A stretch of 64,000 bases of DNA from Pseudonocardia sp. (lineage in GTDB: Bacteria; Actinomycetota; Actinomycetes; Mycobacteriales; Pseudonocardiaceae), in contig NZ_JAJCYB010000101.1 in assembly GCF_029263155.1 (NCBI RefSeq), positions 50,375 to 114,374 of the forward strand, read 5' to 3'. The translations under genes were made by a program, and so were the position numbers. The notes beneath the pieces are model-generated. The model worked only from the letters and a program-made list of their open reading frames with translations. It was not told where the DNA came from and made no database searches. Shown piece by piece: positions 25,536 through 34,088 of this stretch. How positions within the stretch are numbered: position 1 is the stretch's first letter; every line of letters begins with the position of its first letter.

Positions 25536-26831
25536 TCACACCGGACGGCGTACCGGCAGCAGCGCCGCGAGCCCCGCCCCGAGCACGACCAGGATGCCCA
25601 CGATGCCGGCGCGGTCGGAGGCGAACAGGAATGTGAACAGCCCGACCAGGGTGGGCGCGAGGAACGACACCGCGCGCCCGGTCGTGGCGTAGAGGCCGAA
25701 CAGCTCACCCTCCCGGCCGGGCGGGGCCAGCCGCGCGAGGTAGGTGCGCGACGCCGACTGCGCCGGCCCGACGAACAGGCACAGCGCCAGCCCGAAGATC
25801 CAGAACAGGGTGGGCCCGGAGACGACCAGCAGGACCATCCCGACCGCGAGCATGGCGACCAGCGAGCCGACGATCACCGCCTTCGGCCCCACCCGGTCGT
25901 CGAGGTAACCGGCGGCGAACGCGCCCGCGGCCGCCGCCACGTTGGCCGCGACCCCGAAGATCAGGACGTCGTCCGCGGCGATCCCGTAGACGGTCACCGC
26001 GAGCACCGCGCCGAAGGTGAACACCCCGGCCAGCCCGTCGCGGAACAGAGCGCTGGCGCCGAGGAAGTACAGCGTGTGCGGGCTCGTGCGGTACAGCTCG
26101 CGCAGCGTCGCGAACAGGGCGCGGTAGGAGTCCAGCACGCCGGCGGGTGGGGGCCGGTCCGGATCCGGTGGGAGCTCCGGCACCCGCAGCAGCATCGGGA
26201 GCGCGAACACCAGGAACCAGCCTGCGGCCACGAGCGCGACCAGCCGGATGTCGAACCCGCGGTCGGTCGGCACGCCGAGCAGCCCGCCGTCGCCGACGAT
26301 CAGGCCCAGGTAGACGGCCAGCAGCAGCACGATCCCGCCGACGTAGCCCATCGCCCAGCCGAAGCCCGAGACCCGGCCGACCGTCTCCGGCGTCGACACC
26401 TGCACCAGCATCGCGTTGTAGGACACCGACGCGAGCTCGAAGAAGATCGACCCCAGCCCCAGCAGGACCAGCCCGAGCGCGAGGTAGGAGTAGTCGTCCT
26501 CGACGAGGAACAGGCCCGCCATCGTGGCGATCGTCAGGGCCGTCCACACGCCGACCGCGCGCTTGCGCCGACCGGCCGCGTCCGCCCGCCGCGCGAGCAC
26601 CGGCGCCATCAACGCGATGAGCAGCCCGGACGCCCCGATGGACCAGGCCAGCCAGCTGTTCGCGTCGATCGGCCCCGGCAGGTCGTCGCCGACGGCGTCG
26701 GTGAGGTACACGGAGAAGACGAACGTCAGGATCACGGCGTTGTAGGCCGCGGAACCCCAGTCCCACAGCCCCCAGGCGAACACCTGGCCCCGGGTCACGG
26801 ACGCGGCGCCCGCAGGCGCGTCGGTGCTCAC
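25536..26831 (-). CDS. MFS transporter, UMF1/Atg22-like
   Basis: 431 residues from GTG 26831, with about 12 membrane helices. The opening WGLWDWGSAAYNAVILTFVF and the following SIGASGLLIALMAPVLARRAD motif are characteristic of the UMF1 family (relatives of the yeast vacuolar effluxer Atg22). Substrate unknown. The upstream GDPD gene ends 46 bases before the start, same strand, so the two are probably one operon. Confidence 0.85.
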   Translation of the reverse strand: MSTDAPAGAASVTRGQVFAWGLWDWGSAAYNAVILTFVFSVYLTDAVGDDLPGPIDANSWLAWSIGASGLLIALMAPVLARRADAAGRRKRAVGVWTALTIATMAGLFLVEDDYSYLALGLVLLGLGSIFFELASVSYNAMLVQVSTPETVGRVSGFGWAMGYVGGIVLLLAVYLGLIVGDGGLLGVPTDRGFDIRLVALVAAGWFLVFALPMLLRVPELPPDPDRPPPAGVLDSYRALFATLRELYRTSPHTLYFLGASALFRDGLAGVFTFGAVLAVTVYGIAADDVLIFGVAANVAAAAGAFAAGYLDDRVGPKAVIVGSLVAMLAVGMVLLVVSGPTLFWIFGLALCLFVGPAQSASRTYLARLAPPGREGELFGLYATTGRAVSFLAPTLVGLFTFLFASDRAGIVGILVVLGAGLAALLPVRRPV

Positions 26832-26877
26832 GGCCGGAGGGTAGCGGGACGCGACGGCCGGATACACGCCCGCGCGG

Positions 26878-27675
26878 TCACGTCCAGGCGTCGCGGGCCT
26901 GCAACACCTCGCGCAGCAGGTCGGGGCGGTCCGAGAGCAGCCCGTCGACGCCCAGGTCGAGCAGCTCGGTCATCTCCGCGGGCTCGTCGACGGTCCACAC
27001 GTGCACCTCGCGACCCGCGGCATGAGCGGTGGCCACCAGCCGGGCGTCCACGACGGTGAGCGGGCCGAACCTGCGGGGCAGCTGGGCGAGCTGGCCTGTG
27101 AAGGGCAGCGCGGGCAGCCGGGACAGCGGGGCGGGCAGCGCGTCGAGCCAGCCGCGCGAGCGCAGCCCGAGAGCCGAGGTCTGCCCCATCGACGTGCACA
27201 GCCGCGGCCCGGCCGCCCGCCGCGCCCGGTCCAGCCAGCGCTCGTCGTACCCGCCCAGGCAGACGCGGTGCCACGCGTCGAGCCGCTCGAGGACCGCCAG
27301 GGTGACGTCCACGGCCGCCGCGGACTTGAGCTCGACGGTCATCCGCGTGTCCGGCAGCGCGGTGAGCACCTCCTCCAGCAGCGGGATCGGCTCGACCCCG
27401 CCGACCCGGACCTCGGCCAGGGCCGCGGCAGGCTGCAGCGCGATCCGCCCGGTCCCGTCGGTGGTGCGGTCCAGCGTGGGGTCGTGGTGCACGACCGCTA
27501 CCCCGTCGGCCGAGGCGTGCACGTCGAGCTCCAGGTAGGAGAAGCCCTCGTCGACCGCCCGGACGAACCCGGCCATCGTGTTCTCGAACCCGCCGCCCCC
27601 GACCCCGTCGTCGAGGTGCCAGCCGCGGTGGGCGTAGGCGCGCGGGTAGCGGCCGTCGAGGTAGGGGTGTCCCAT
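26878..27675 (-). CDS. Glycerophosphodiester phosphodiesterase
   Basis: 265 residues. Family motifs: AHRGWH and ENTMAGF at the start, YLELDVHASADGVAVVHHD with metal-binding Glu/Asp and catalytic His, DPTLDRTTDGTG, and the later Glu TVELKS. No signal peptide, so a cytoplasmic enzyme hydrolysing glycerophosphodiesters to glycerol 3-phosphate and an alcohol. In the same direction as the MFS gene. Confidence 0.92.
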   Translation of the reverse strand: MGHPYLDGRYPRAYAHRGWHLDDGVGGGGFENTMAGFVRAVDEGFSYLELDVHASADGVAVVHHDPTLDRTTDGTGRIALQPAAALAEVRVGGVEPIPLLEEVLTALPDTRMTVELKSAAAVDVTLAVLERLDAWHRVCLGGYDERWLDRARRAAGPRLCTSMGQTSALGLRSRGWLDALPAPLSRLPALPFTGQLAQLPRRFGPLTVVDARLVATAHAAGREVHVWTVDEPAEMTELLDLGVDGLLSDRPDLLREVLQARDAWT

Positions 27676-27700
27676 GATCGCCCAGAGTATCGAGACGGCC

Positions 27701-29611
27701 CTACCGGCGGGGCAGCCGCGGGCCCGGCTCGAGTACCGGGGCCATCAGGTCGCCGTGCTCGGCGACCCGGGCGGGCAGATCGGCGTGGGTGAAGGTCAGG
27801 TCCTCGACGCGCCGGCAGGCCCGCACCTCGTCCCAGGTGACGGGGGTGGCGACGGTCGGGCGGGCGCGACCGCGCAGCGAGTAGCTGGCGATCGTGGTCT
27901 TGTGCGGGTTGTTCTGGCTCCAGTCCACGAAGACCCGGCCGCGGCGGCGCGCCTTGGTCATGACGGCGACGACGCGCTTCGGGTCGTCGGCCGCGAGCTC
28001 CTCGGCCAGCGCCTTCGCGAACTCGGAGGTCTGCTCGGCCCGGGACACCGTGACCGGCAGGTAGAGCTGCATCCCCTTGCCGCCGCTGGTGCGCGGGTGG
28101 GCGACGAGGCCGTCGTCGGCGAGGCGCTCGGCGATGCGCAGGGCGAGCCGTGCGCAGTCGACGACGGTGGTGCCCTCGCCCGGGTCGAGGTCGAACACCA
28201 CGAGGTCGGGCAGGTGCCGCCCGTCACGGGGGCCGAGTCGCCACTGCGGGACGTGCAGCTCGAGTGCGGCGAGGTTGGCCGCCCAGGCCAGGCCGTCGAC
28301 GTTGCCGAGCACCGGGAACTCGGCGCTCTCCGAACGACCTCCCGGGGTCCCGACGCGCGCGGTGCGGATCCAGTCCGGGGCGTGCCGGGAGACGTCCTTC
28401 TCGAAGAACGAACCCCGCTCCACGCCGTCGGGCCAGCGGACCATGGTCAGCGGCCGGTCGCGCAGGTGCGGCAGCATCACCTCGGCCACCGCCAGGTAGT
28501 GCTCCCACACCTGCGCCTTCGTGGTGCCGGTGAGCGGGTAGAGCACCTTGTCGGGGTTGGTGAGGCGCGCGCGGCCCAGCCGTGGTTCCCGCCGGGGCTG
28601 CGCGGGCCGCGCCGGCTGCGCGGGTCCGGTGGCGACCTCCACCCACCGGTCGCTGCGCCGGGCGGGCTCGTAGGGGGAGTCGCCGTCCTTGGCGACGACG
28701 CAGGGCAGCCCCTGCGCCCGTACCGCGTCGACCACCTCCGTTCCCGCCCCGGGGAACACCGGCGCCGGGCGCCAGTGCGCGCCGTCCAGCGGCAGGGCGT
28801 CGAGCCGGGCGCGGCGCTCGTGGAACGGCAGCGCCGTGAGGTCCTCGCCGTCGTGGTGCAGCAGGTCGCCGATCCAGAGGTCGGCGGTGTCGGGAGCCAG
28901 CTCGCCGTCGAACAGGGCGCGGGTGGCCAACAGGGACGGGCCCAGCCCGCGCAGGTGGGGGAGCGTGCCCGTCAGGTCCGCGCCGTCGGCGTCGGCGACC
29001 GTCGCCCGGCCGCCCTCGACCCGGACGATCACGCGCCGGCCGCCGAACCCCACCTGCAGCCACCAGCCCGCGCCCTCGGGGAGCGGGCCGGGGGTGGCGA
29101 GCATGGGCCGGGTGTCGCGGGGGAGCGGGTCCTGGTCGGGCGGTGTGGGGTCGGAGCGGCGCAGCAGCCAGGCGTCCTTCTCCCCCTCCCGGTGGGTGCG
29201 GATGAAGACGTAGCGCCCGCGGGCCTTCTCGCCGTGGAACACGACCGCGACCTCGCGCGGATGCCACTTCTCGGTCTCGTAGGTGCCGGAGTCCCAGATG
29301 GTCATCGTGCCGCCGCCGTACTCGCCTGCCGGGATCTCACCGTGGAAGTCGAGGTACTCCATGGGGTGGTCCTCGGTGCGCACGGCCAGCCGTACGGTCT
29401 CCCCGTCGGCCGGCAGGCCCTTCGGCACGGCCCAGGACGCCAGCACGCCGTCGCGTTCCAGGCGCACGTCCCAGTGCAGCCGGCGCGCGTGGTGCTCCTG
29501 GATGACGAACCGGGTCCCGGGCCCCCGCGTCTGCGGGTCCTCGGCGGGCACCGGCTCGGGGGTGCGACGTGCGTCGCGCTTGCGGCGGTACTCGTGCAGC
29601 GGCACGAGCAC
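27701..29611 (-). CDS. LigD-like protein: 3'-phosphoesterase, degenerate ligase, polymerase/primase
   Basis: 636 residues, domains in the order PE - ligase remnant - Pol. PE (about 33-150): HHARRLHWDVRLE and EDHPMEYLDFHG. Middle (about 168-328) follows an ATP-dependent ligase adenylation domain (PMLATPGPLPEG, ALFDGELAP, IGDLLHHDG, CVVAKDGDSPYEP, RRSDRWVEV), but the KxDG motif is GFGG at 188-191, so the adenylated lysine is missing, and no OB domain follows. Pol (about 350-630): LTNPDKVLYP, metal site FDLDPGE (D474, D476), TSGGKGMQLYLP and FVDWSQNNPHKT. Expected activities: primer extension and 3'-end cleaning in end joining, without ligation. No Ku gene in the window. Confidence 0.85.
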   Translation of the reverse strand: MLVPLHEYRRKRDARRTPEPVPAEDPQTRGPGTRFVIQEHHARRLHWDVRLERDGVLASWAVPKGLPADGETVRLAVRTEDHPMEYLDFHGEIPAGEYGGGTMTIWDSGTYETEKWHPREVAVVFHGEKARGRYVFIRTHREGEKDAWLLRRSDPTPPDQDPLPRDTRPMLATPGPLPEGAGWWLQVGFGGRRVIVRVEGGRATVADADGADLTGTLPHLRGLGPSLLATRALFDGELAPDTADLWIGDLLHHDGEDLTALPFHERRARLDALPLDGAHWRPAPVFPGAGTEVVDAVRAQGLPCVVAKDGDSPYEPARRSDRWVEVATGPAQPARPAQPRREPRLGRARLTNPDKVLYPLTGTTKAQVWEHYLAVAEVMLPHLRDRPLTMVRWPDGVERGSFFEKDVSRHAPDWIRTARVGTPGGRSESAEFPVLGNVDGLAWAANLAALELHVPQWRLGPRDGRHLPDLVVFDLDPGEGTTVVDCARLALRIAERLADDGLVAHPRTSGGKGMQLYLPVTVSRAEQTSEFAKALAEELAADDPKRVVAVMTKARRRGRVFVDWSQNNPHKTTIASYSLRGRARPTVATPVTWDEVRACRRVEDLTFTHADLPARVAEHGDLMAPVLEPGPRLPRR

Positions 29612-29650
29612 AGACTAGGGCTTGCGTCACAGCGTGATCGAATGCGAGCA

Positions 29651-29662
29651 TAGGCATGCCTA
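29651..29662. promoter_or_regulatory. Candidate iron box before bfd
   Basis: TAGGCATGCCTA is a perfect 12-bp palindrome immediately before the AAGGAGAGG ribosome site. It resembles the inner half of the DtxR/IdeR iron box but lacks full-length consensus arms. The function of the downstream pair (iron storage) supports iron control. Confidence 0.4.
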
Positions 29663-29677
29663 AGGAGAGGAACGCCT

Positions 29678-29875
29678 GTGTACGTGTGCATGTGTTTCGG
29701 GGTGTGCGACCGGGAGATCCGCTCGTGCATCGCCAACGGCGCGCGCACCGTCGACGAGGTCGGCGAGGCCACTGACGCCGGCACCGGCTGCGGCGGCTGC
29801 CACGAGCACATCGACGCGCTGCTCGCCGCCTCCCACGCCTGCTCCGACCTGGCCGAGCTGCCCCCCACCGCCTGA
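29678..29875 (+). CDS. bfd: Bacterioferritin-associated ferredoxin (2Fe-2S)
   Basis: 65 residues from GTG 29678, 7 bases after AAGGAGAGG. The four cluster cysteines are YVCMCFGV (C4, C6) and TGCGGCHEH, spaced as in Bfd. Bfd docks on bacterioferritin and donates electrons to mobilise stored ferric iron. Located 131 bases upstream of bfr on the same strand. Confidence 0.92.
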   Translation: MYVCMCFGVCDREIRSCIANGARTVDEVGEATDAGTGCGGCHEHIDALLAASHACSDLAELPPTA

Positions 29876-30006
29876 GGTCACCTGGGTGTGCATGACCTGG
29901 CCTGAGGCGTCCCTGTGCTCCGAACAGGCGATCCTGGGTCCGACACGATCGTGGAGCGCCGCTAGCGTCGTGCCTTTCCGGCACCGACGAAGCGAGGACA
30001 CACCCG

Positions 30007-30492
30007 ATGCGTGGCGACCCCGAGATCATCGACCTGCTCAACGAGCAGCTGACCAGCGAGCTCACCGCGATCAACCAGTACTTCCTGCACGCCAAGATGC
30101 AGCAGAACTGGGGTCTCACGAAGCTGGCCTCCTACACCCGCGACGAGTCCATCGACGAGATGAAGCACGCGGAGAAGATCACCGACCGCATCCTGTTCCT
30201 GGAGGGGCTGCCCAACTACCAGCGCCTCGGCACGCTGCGCATCGGGCAGACGGTGAAGGAGCAGTTGGAGGCCGACCTGTCCATCGAGCTGGCCGTGGTC
30301 GAGCGGCTGCGTCCCGGCGTGATCATGTGCCGGGCGAAGGGCGACGCCACCACGGCGGCCCTGCTGGAGGAGATCCTCGCCGACGAGGAGCACCACATCG
30401 ACTACATCGAGACCAACCTCGAGCTGATGGGCAAGCTCGGCGAGCAGCTCTACCTGGCGCAGCTGGTGGACCAGCCGCCCAACCCGGGCTGA
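30007..30492 (+). CDS. bfr: Bacterioferritin
   Basis: 161 residues. Ferroxidase ligands are intact: E18, E51, H54, E94, E127, H130, and the heme-ligating methionine is M52 (SIDEMKHAEKI). Forms a 24-subunit heme-containing iron storage shell. Follows bfd; the intervening 131 bases could hold its own promoter, but none is evident by eye. Confidence 0.96.
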   Translation: MRGDPEIIDLLNEQLTSELTAINQYFLHAKMQQNWGLTKLASYTRDESIDEMKHAEKITDRILFLEGLPNYQRLGTLRIGQTVKEQLEADLSIELAVVERLRPGVIMCRAKGDATTAALLEEILADEEHHIDYIETNLELMGKLGEQLYLAQLVDQPPNPG

Positions 30493-30612
30493 GTCACGAC
30501 CGGAGCGCTCACGACGGCAACGCCGGGATCCCCGGGCGGCGCGTGACCTGTCATAACGTGCCGCGACGGGTCCCGGCGTGCGTCGGGAGAGGCTCGACGA
30601 CATGTTCGAGCG

Positions 30613-30813
30613 ATGGCTGACGAGAACATCGCGGGTGCCGAGAAGAATCGCGACCGCTGGACCACCGGCGACGAGCCGATGACGGGCGACCAGAAGTCCT
30701 ACCTGCAGACGCTGGCACCGGAGGCGGGCGAGGACGTCCCCGGCGAGCTGTCCAAGGCCGACGCGTCCCGGCGCATCGACGAGCTCCAGGAGCGCACCGG
30801 CCGAGGCCGGTAG
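30613..30813 (+). CDS. DUF3072 small protein
   Basis: 66 residues, hydrophilic, with the DUF3072 pattern WTTGDEPMTGDQKSYLQTLA followed by ELSKADASRRIDELQERTG. Function unknown; common in actinobacteria. No membrane segment or signal peptide. The ribosome site is weak. Confidence 0.8.
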   Translation: MADENIAGAEKNRDRWTTGDEPMTGDQKSYLQTLAPEAGEDVPGELSKADASRRIDELQERTGRGR

Positions 30814-30938
30814 ACATCCGATAATCGTAGTTATGACAGTTACCTGAGCGCAGGTCCACTCGGCTCCCTCTCGGCCCGCTCCACGTGGTCGATCGCGGGG
30901 GTTCCGCGCCCGTCGATCACCGTGGCCCGGGCCCGTGC

Positions 30939-31091
30939 TCAGGCCGCCGCCTCCCGGAAGCGTTCGAGTTCACGCCGGGTGTCGGGCCCGCACGGCTGGA
31001 ACACGATCTCGGTCACCCCGTGCCCGGCGAGCTCGTCGAGCCGGCCGCGTGCCCGGCCGACCACCTTGTCGCGTTCAGTGACTAAGCGCAT
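30939..31091 (-). pseudogene. C-terminal remnant of an LLM-class (F420/flavin) oxidoreductase
   Basis: A 50-codon frame ends in RLDELAGHGVTEIVFQPCGPDTRRELERF, the usual C-terminal signature of LLM-class oxidoreductases (here split over two strings of family consensus). The other ~280 residues of such an enzyme are absent; upstream is the TetR start region. The word AGTTACCT occurs at 30838-30845 and 31092-31099, flanking the remnant. Confidence 0.55.
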
Positions 31092-31149
31092 AGTTACCTC
31101 GCAGCCAGGTCGTGTCAACCGACGCCGTCGGGGACGGGAGGGTCGAGAG

Positions 31150-31785
31150 GTGAGCTCCGTACAGCGCCGTGGTGGTGGCGATGCCGATCGGGTCGGGGCC
31201 CGGTTCTGGGACGGGTCGGGCTCCCGGGTCGCCCTGCTCGACTCGGCGGTGCTCTGCTTCGCCCGCACCGGCTTCCACGCCACGACGACCCGCGACGTCA
31301 CCGCCGCGGTCGGGCTCAGCCCGGGCGCGCTCTACGTGCACTTCCCGTCGAAGGAGGCGGTGCTGTTCGAGGTCTCGCGAACCGGCCACCGTCGGGCGCT
31401 CGACGCGCTGCGGTCCCAGCCCGACGACGGCGACAGCCGGGCGTACCTGCGCCGGCTGGTGGTCGCGCTGGTGACCTGGCACGCCCGTCACCACACGGTC
31501 GCCCGGGTCTGCCAGTACGAGCTCGCGGCCCTGGAACCGGACCATCTGGCCGTCGTGCTGGAGCTGCGGCAGGAGTTCACCGACGTCATGCGCACGGCGG
31601 TGGCACGGGGCGCGGCGGAGGGGGTGTTCGATGTTCCGGACGTCAACCGGGCCGTCCGCGCCGTGGTGTCGCTCGGGATCGACCTGGTGCGGTGGTACCG
31701 GCTCGACGGGTCCGACACACCCGAGACGATCGGCGAGGTCTACGCCGACCTCGCGCTGCGGATGGTCGGCGCCCCGGCGCGCTGA
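31150..31785 (+). CDS. TetR family transcriptional regulator
   Basis: 211 residues from GTG 31150, with GGGAGGG upstream. N-terminal helix-turn-helix TTTRDVTAAVGLSPGALYVH then FPSKEAVLFEV; the C-terminal ligand domain is of the TetR_C_11-like type. Divergent from the oxidoreductase remnant, which suggests its original target was that lost gene. An AT-richer stretch at 31078-31099 (ACTAAGCGCATAGT, partly palindromic) may be its operator. Confidence 0.88.
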   Translation: MSSVQRRGGGDADRVGARFWDGSGSRVALLDSAVLCFARTGFHATTTRDVTAAVGLSPGALYVHFPSKEAVLFEVSRTGHRRALDALRSQPDDGDSRAYLRRLVVALVTWHARHHTVARVCQYELAALEPDHLAVVLELRQEFTDVMRTAVARGAAEGVFDVPDVNRAVRAVVSLGIDLVRWYRLDGSDTPETIGEVYADLALRMVGAPAR

Positions 31786-31821
31786 CTCAGCCCGCGCTGA
31801 CTCAGCCCGCCGACTCAGCCC
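31779..31821. repeat. 15-bp tandem repeat across convergent stops
   Basis: GCGCTGACTCAGCCC at 31779-31793 and 31794-31808, then a 13-base partial copy to 31821. The copies contain the TetR stop and the aldo/keto reductase stop. Confidence 0.75.
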
Positions 31822-32843
31822 GCGCTGCTCGCCGCCCAGAGGTTGATGCCGCCGTCGACGGCGTGCTCGTCGATGCGCGCGAGCTCCTCGTCGTCGAAGG
31901 ACAGGTTCTCCAGTGCACCGAGGCTGTCGTCGAGCTGGGCGACGCTGCTCGCCCCGATCAGCACCGAGGTGACGCGCGGGTCACGCAGGGCCCAGGCCAG
32001 CGCCATCCGGGCCAGGCTCTGGCCACGCGCCGCGGCCATCTCGTGCAGCGCTCGGACGTGGCGCAGCGCCTGCTCGCTGAGCAGTTCCCTCGCCAGCGAC
32101 TTGCCCTGTGCGGCCCGCGAGTCCTCCGGGATGCCGTCGAGGTACTTGCCGGTCAGCATGCCCTGGGCCAGCGGCGAGAACGCGATGCAGCCGACGCCCG
32201 TCTCCCCCAGCACGTCGAGCAGGCCCTCCTCGATCCAGCGGTTGAGCATCGAGTACGACGGCTGGTGGATCAGCAGCGGCGTGCCCAGCTCGCGCAGGAT
32301 CGCGGCGGCCTCGCGGGTGCGCTCGGCGGAGTAGGACGAGATGCCCGCGTAGAGGGCCCGGCCCGAACGGACGGCCGTGTCGAGCGCACCCATCGTCTCC
32401 TCGAGCGGGGTGTCCGGGTCGAAGCGGTGACTGTAGAAGATGTCGACGTAGTCGACGCCCATCCGGGCCAGCGACTGGTCCAGGCTCGCCAGCAGGTACT
32501 TGCGCGACCCGCCGCCCTGCCCGTACGGGCCGGGCCACATGTCGTAGCCGGCCTTCGTGGACAGGATCAGCTCGTCGCGGTACGGGCGCAGGTCCTGGGC
32601 GTAGATCCGGCCGAAGTTCGACTCGGCGCTGCCGTAGGGCGGGCCGTAGTTGTTGGCCAGGTCGAAGTGCGTGACACCGCGGTCGAAGGCGCGGCGCAGG
32701 ATCGCGCGCTGCGTCTCCAGCGGCGTGTCGTCGCCGAAGTTGTGCCACAGGCCCAGCGAGATCGCCGGGAGCAGCAGGCCGCTGCGCCCGGTGCGGCGGA
32801 AGGTCGCGTCGTCGTAGCGGGAGGGGTCGGCTCGGTGGTCCAC
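31815..32843 (-). CDS. Aldo/keto reductase (YghZ/GprA-like)
   Basis: 342 residues from GTG 32843. Catalytic tetrad: Asp in THFDLANNY, Tyr in NNYGPPYG, Lys in LSTKAGYD and His in FYSHRFD. C-terminal NADPH site SVLIGASSVAQLDDSL. The long insertion with MWPGPYGQGGGSRKYL is typical of the L-glyceraldehyde 3-phosphate reductase group. Starts 23 bases after the end of the LysR gene on the same strand and could be co-transcribed with it. Confidence 0.92.
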   Translation of the reverse strand: MDHRADPSRYDDATFRRTGRSGLLLPAISLGLWHNFGDDTPLETQRAILRRAFDRGVTHFDLANNYGPPYGSAESNFGRIYAQDLRPYRDELILSTKAGYDMWPGPYGQGGGSRKYLLASLDQSLARMGVDYVDIFYSHRFDPDTPLEETMGALDTAVRSGRALYAGISSYSAERTREAAAILRELGTPLLIHQPSYSMLNRWIEEGLLDVLGETGVGCIAFSPLAQGMLTGKYLDGIPEDSRAAQGKSLARELLSEQALRHVRALHEMAAARGQSLARMALAWALRDPRVTSVLIGASSVAQLDDSLGALENLSFDDEELARIDEHAVDGGINLWAASSAG

Positions 32844-32866
32844 CGCCCCATTCTGCTGCGGGGCCG

Positions 32867-33721
32867 TCAACGGGCGGCGACCGCCTGTGCCGCGGCCACG
32901 AAGTCGGCGGTGCGCGGGTGCGTGCCGCGGCACGGCCAGATCGCGAGGACGTCGAGCGGCGGCGCGTCGCGCAGCGGCACGAAGCGCACCTCGGGATGGG
33001 CGTGGAAGGCCGCCGTGGAGGTCACCGTCACGCCGATCCCGCGGCCCAGTGCGACGGCGTGCATCCACTCCGCCGTGTTGCGCACCTCGACGACGGTGCG
33101 GTCGGCGTAGGCGGTCCCCCACAGCCGTGGCGAGGTCGTGCCGGCCACCGAGTTGACGAGCAGCGGCTCGTCGCGCACGTCGTCGAGCCCCAACGATGTC
33201 CGGCCCGCCAGCGGATGACCGACAGCCAGTGCCACGACACGGGACTCCCTGCCGATCACGGCGCAGTCCAGGCGCGGGGAACCGGGCGGGGTCCGCACGA
33301 GCGCGATGTGACAGCGACCGTCCTCGACCCCGGCGGTGGCCGTGTCGATGCGCCGCAGCACCACGCGCGTGTCGAGATGCTCGGCCTCGAACCTCCGGAT
33401 CATCGCCGTCGTGCGCTCCCCCGCGGCGTTCCACGCGAACCCGACGCGCAGCACACCGACGTCGGCGTCCAGCGCCTGCACGGTCTCCCGGTGCACCGAC
33501 AGCAGCCGCCGGGCCTGGAGCAGGAACGCCGCCCCGGCCGCGGTCGGCTGGACCGGCCGCCGGGCACGGTCGACCAACCGCTCCCCCAGTCGACGTTCCA
33601 GTTCGGCGACGGTTCGGCTCAGTGCGGGCTGGGTGACCCTCAGCCGGGCTGCGGCGGCGGTGAACCCGCCGTCGTCGACGACAGCGAGGAACGCGCGGAC
33701 GTGCCGGATCTCGACCTCCAT
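32867..33721 (-). CDS. LysR family transcriptional regulator
   Basis: 284 residues from ATG 33721 (the ATG at 33745 lies inside the putative operator). N-terminal winged helix FLAVVDDGGFTAAAARLRV then TQPALSRTVAELERRLG; periplasmic-binding-like effector domain follows (VLRVGFAWNA...). A LysR-type T-N11-A palindrome sits just upstream. The aldo/keto reductase gene follows in the same direction, so coregulation is plausible. Confidence 0.92.
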   Translation of the reverse strand: MEVEIRHVRAFLAVVDDGGFTAAAARLRVTQPALSRTVAELERRLGERLVDRARRPVQPTAAGAAFLLQARRLLSVHRETVQALDADVGVLRVGFAWNAAGERTTAMIRRFEAEHLDTRVVLRRIDTATAGVEDGRCHIALVRTPPGSPRLDCAVIGRESRVVALAVGHPLAGRTSLGLDDVRDEPLLVNSVAGTTSPRLWGTAYADRTVVEVRNTAEWMHAVALGRGIGVTVTSTAAFHAHPEVRFVPLRDAPPLDVLAIWPCRGTHPRTADFVAAAQAVAAR

Positions 33722-33730
33722 CGCCACATC

Positions 33731-33745
33731 ATGCCTCAGCGGCAT
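33731..33745. promoter_or_regulatory. LysR-type T-N11-A palindrome
   Basis: ATGCC-TCAGC-GGCAT, arms of 5 bp, with T33732 and A33744 giving the T-N11-A spacing. Placed between the LysR start and the divergent small membrane protein gene; probable autoregulatory site. Confidence 0.5.
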
Positions 33746-33850
33746 AAGAGGAGGTGAGATGGCATTTCACTTCCCGCAGAGCCGAGCCTACCGTCGTGGT
33801 GACGGGCAGTTCGCCCGAACCCCGAACGATTCCGAGGAGGAACGACGATC

Positions 33851-34036
33851 ATGATGGTGACCCTCGCCATGCTGGCACTGGCCGGAGCGGTCCTGCTGGT
33901 CCTGTCCTACGCCGCGGAGGGGCCGGGCCGGCGCACGCTGTTCACCCGCCCCCTGCACGGCCTGCGTGAGTTCGGCCGCATGTCGGTCGTCTACGGAGAC
34001 TCCGTCCAGCGCGGCCGCGAGTACCTCGCGCGCTGA
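33851..34036 (+). CDS. Small single-helix membrane protein
   Basis: 61 residues. One N-terminal hydrophobic segment (VTLAMLALAGAVLLVLSYA), then a basic cytoplasmic tail ending RGREYLAR. A GAGGA sequence precedes the ATG. I do not recognise the family. Divergent from LysR, which could control it. Confidence 0.6.
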   Translation: MMVTLAMLALAGAVLLVLSYAAEGPGRRTLFTRPLHGLREFGRMSVVYGDSVQRGREYLAR

Positions 34037-34088
34037 CGCCCCGCCCTCCCGCTGCATCGCTCGTTGCGGCGGGGCCCGTGCTGCGTCC

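Noticed and set aside
29875..29898. AGGTCA / TGACCT inverted pair after bfd as a terminator
   Set aside because: Only 6 bp with a 12-base loop, weak compared with other hairpins in the window.
30885..31085. 66-codon plus-strand frame between DUF3072 and TetR
   Set aside because: It is antisense to the LLM-oxidoreductase remnant, whose minus-strand frame shows real family residues.
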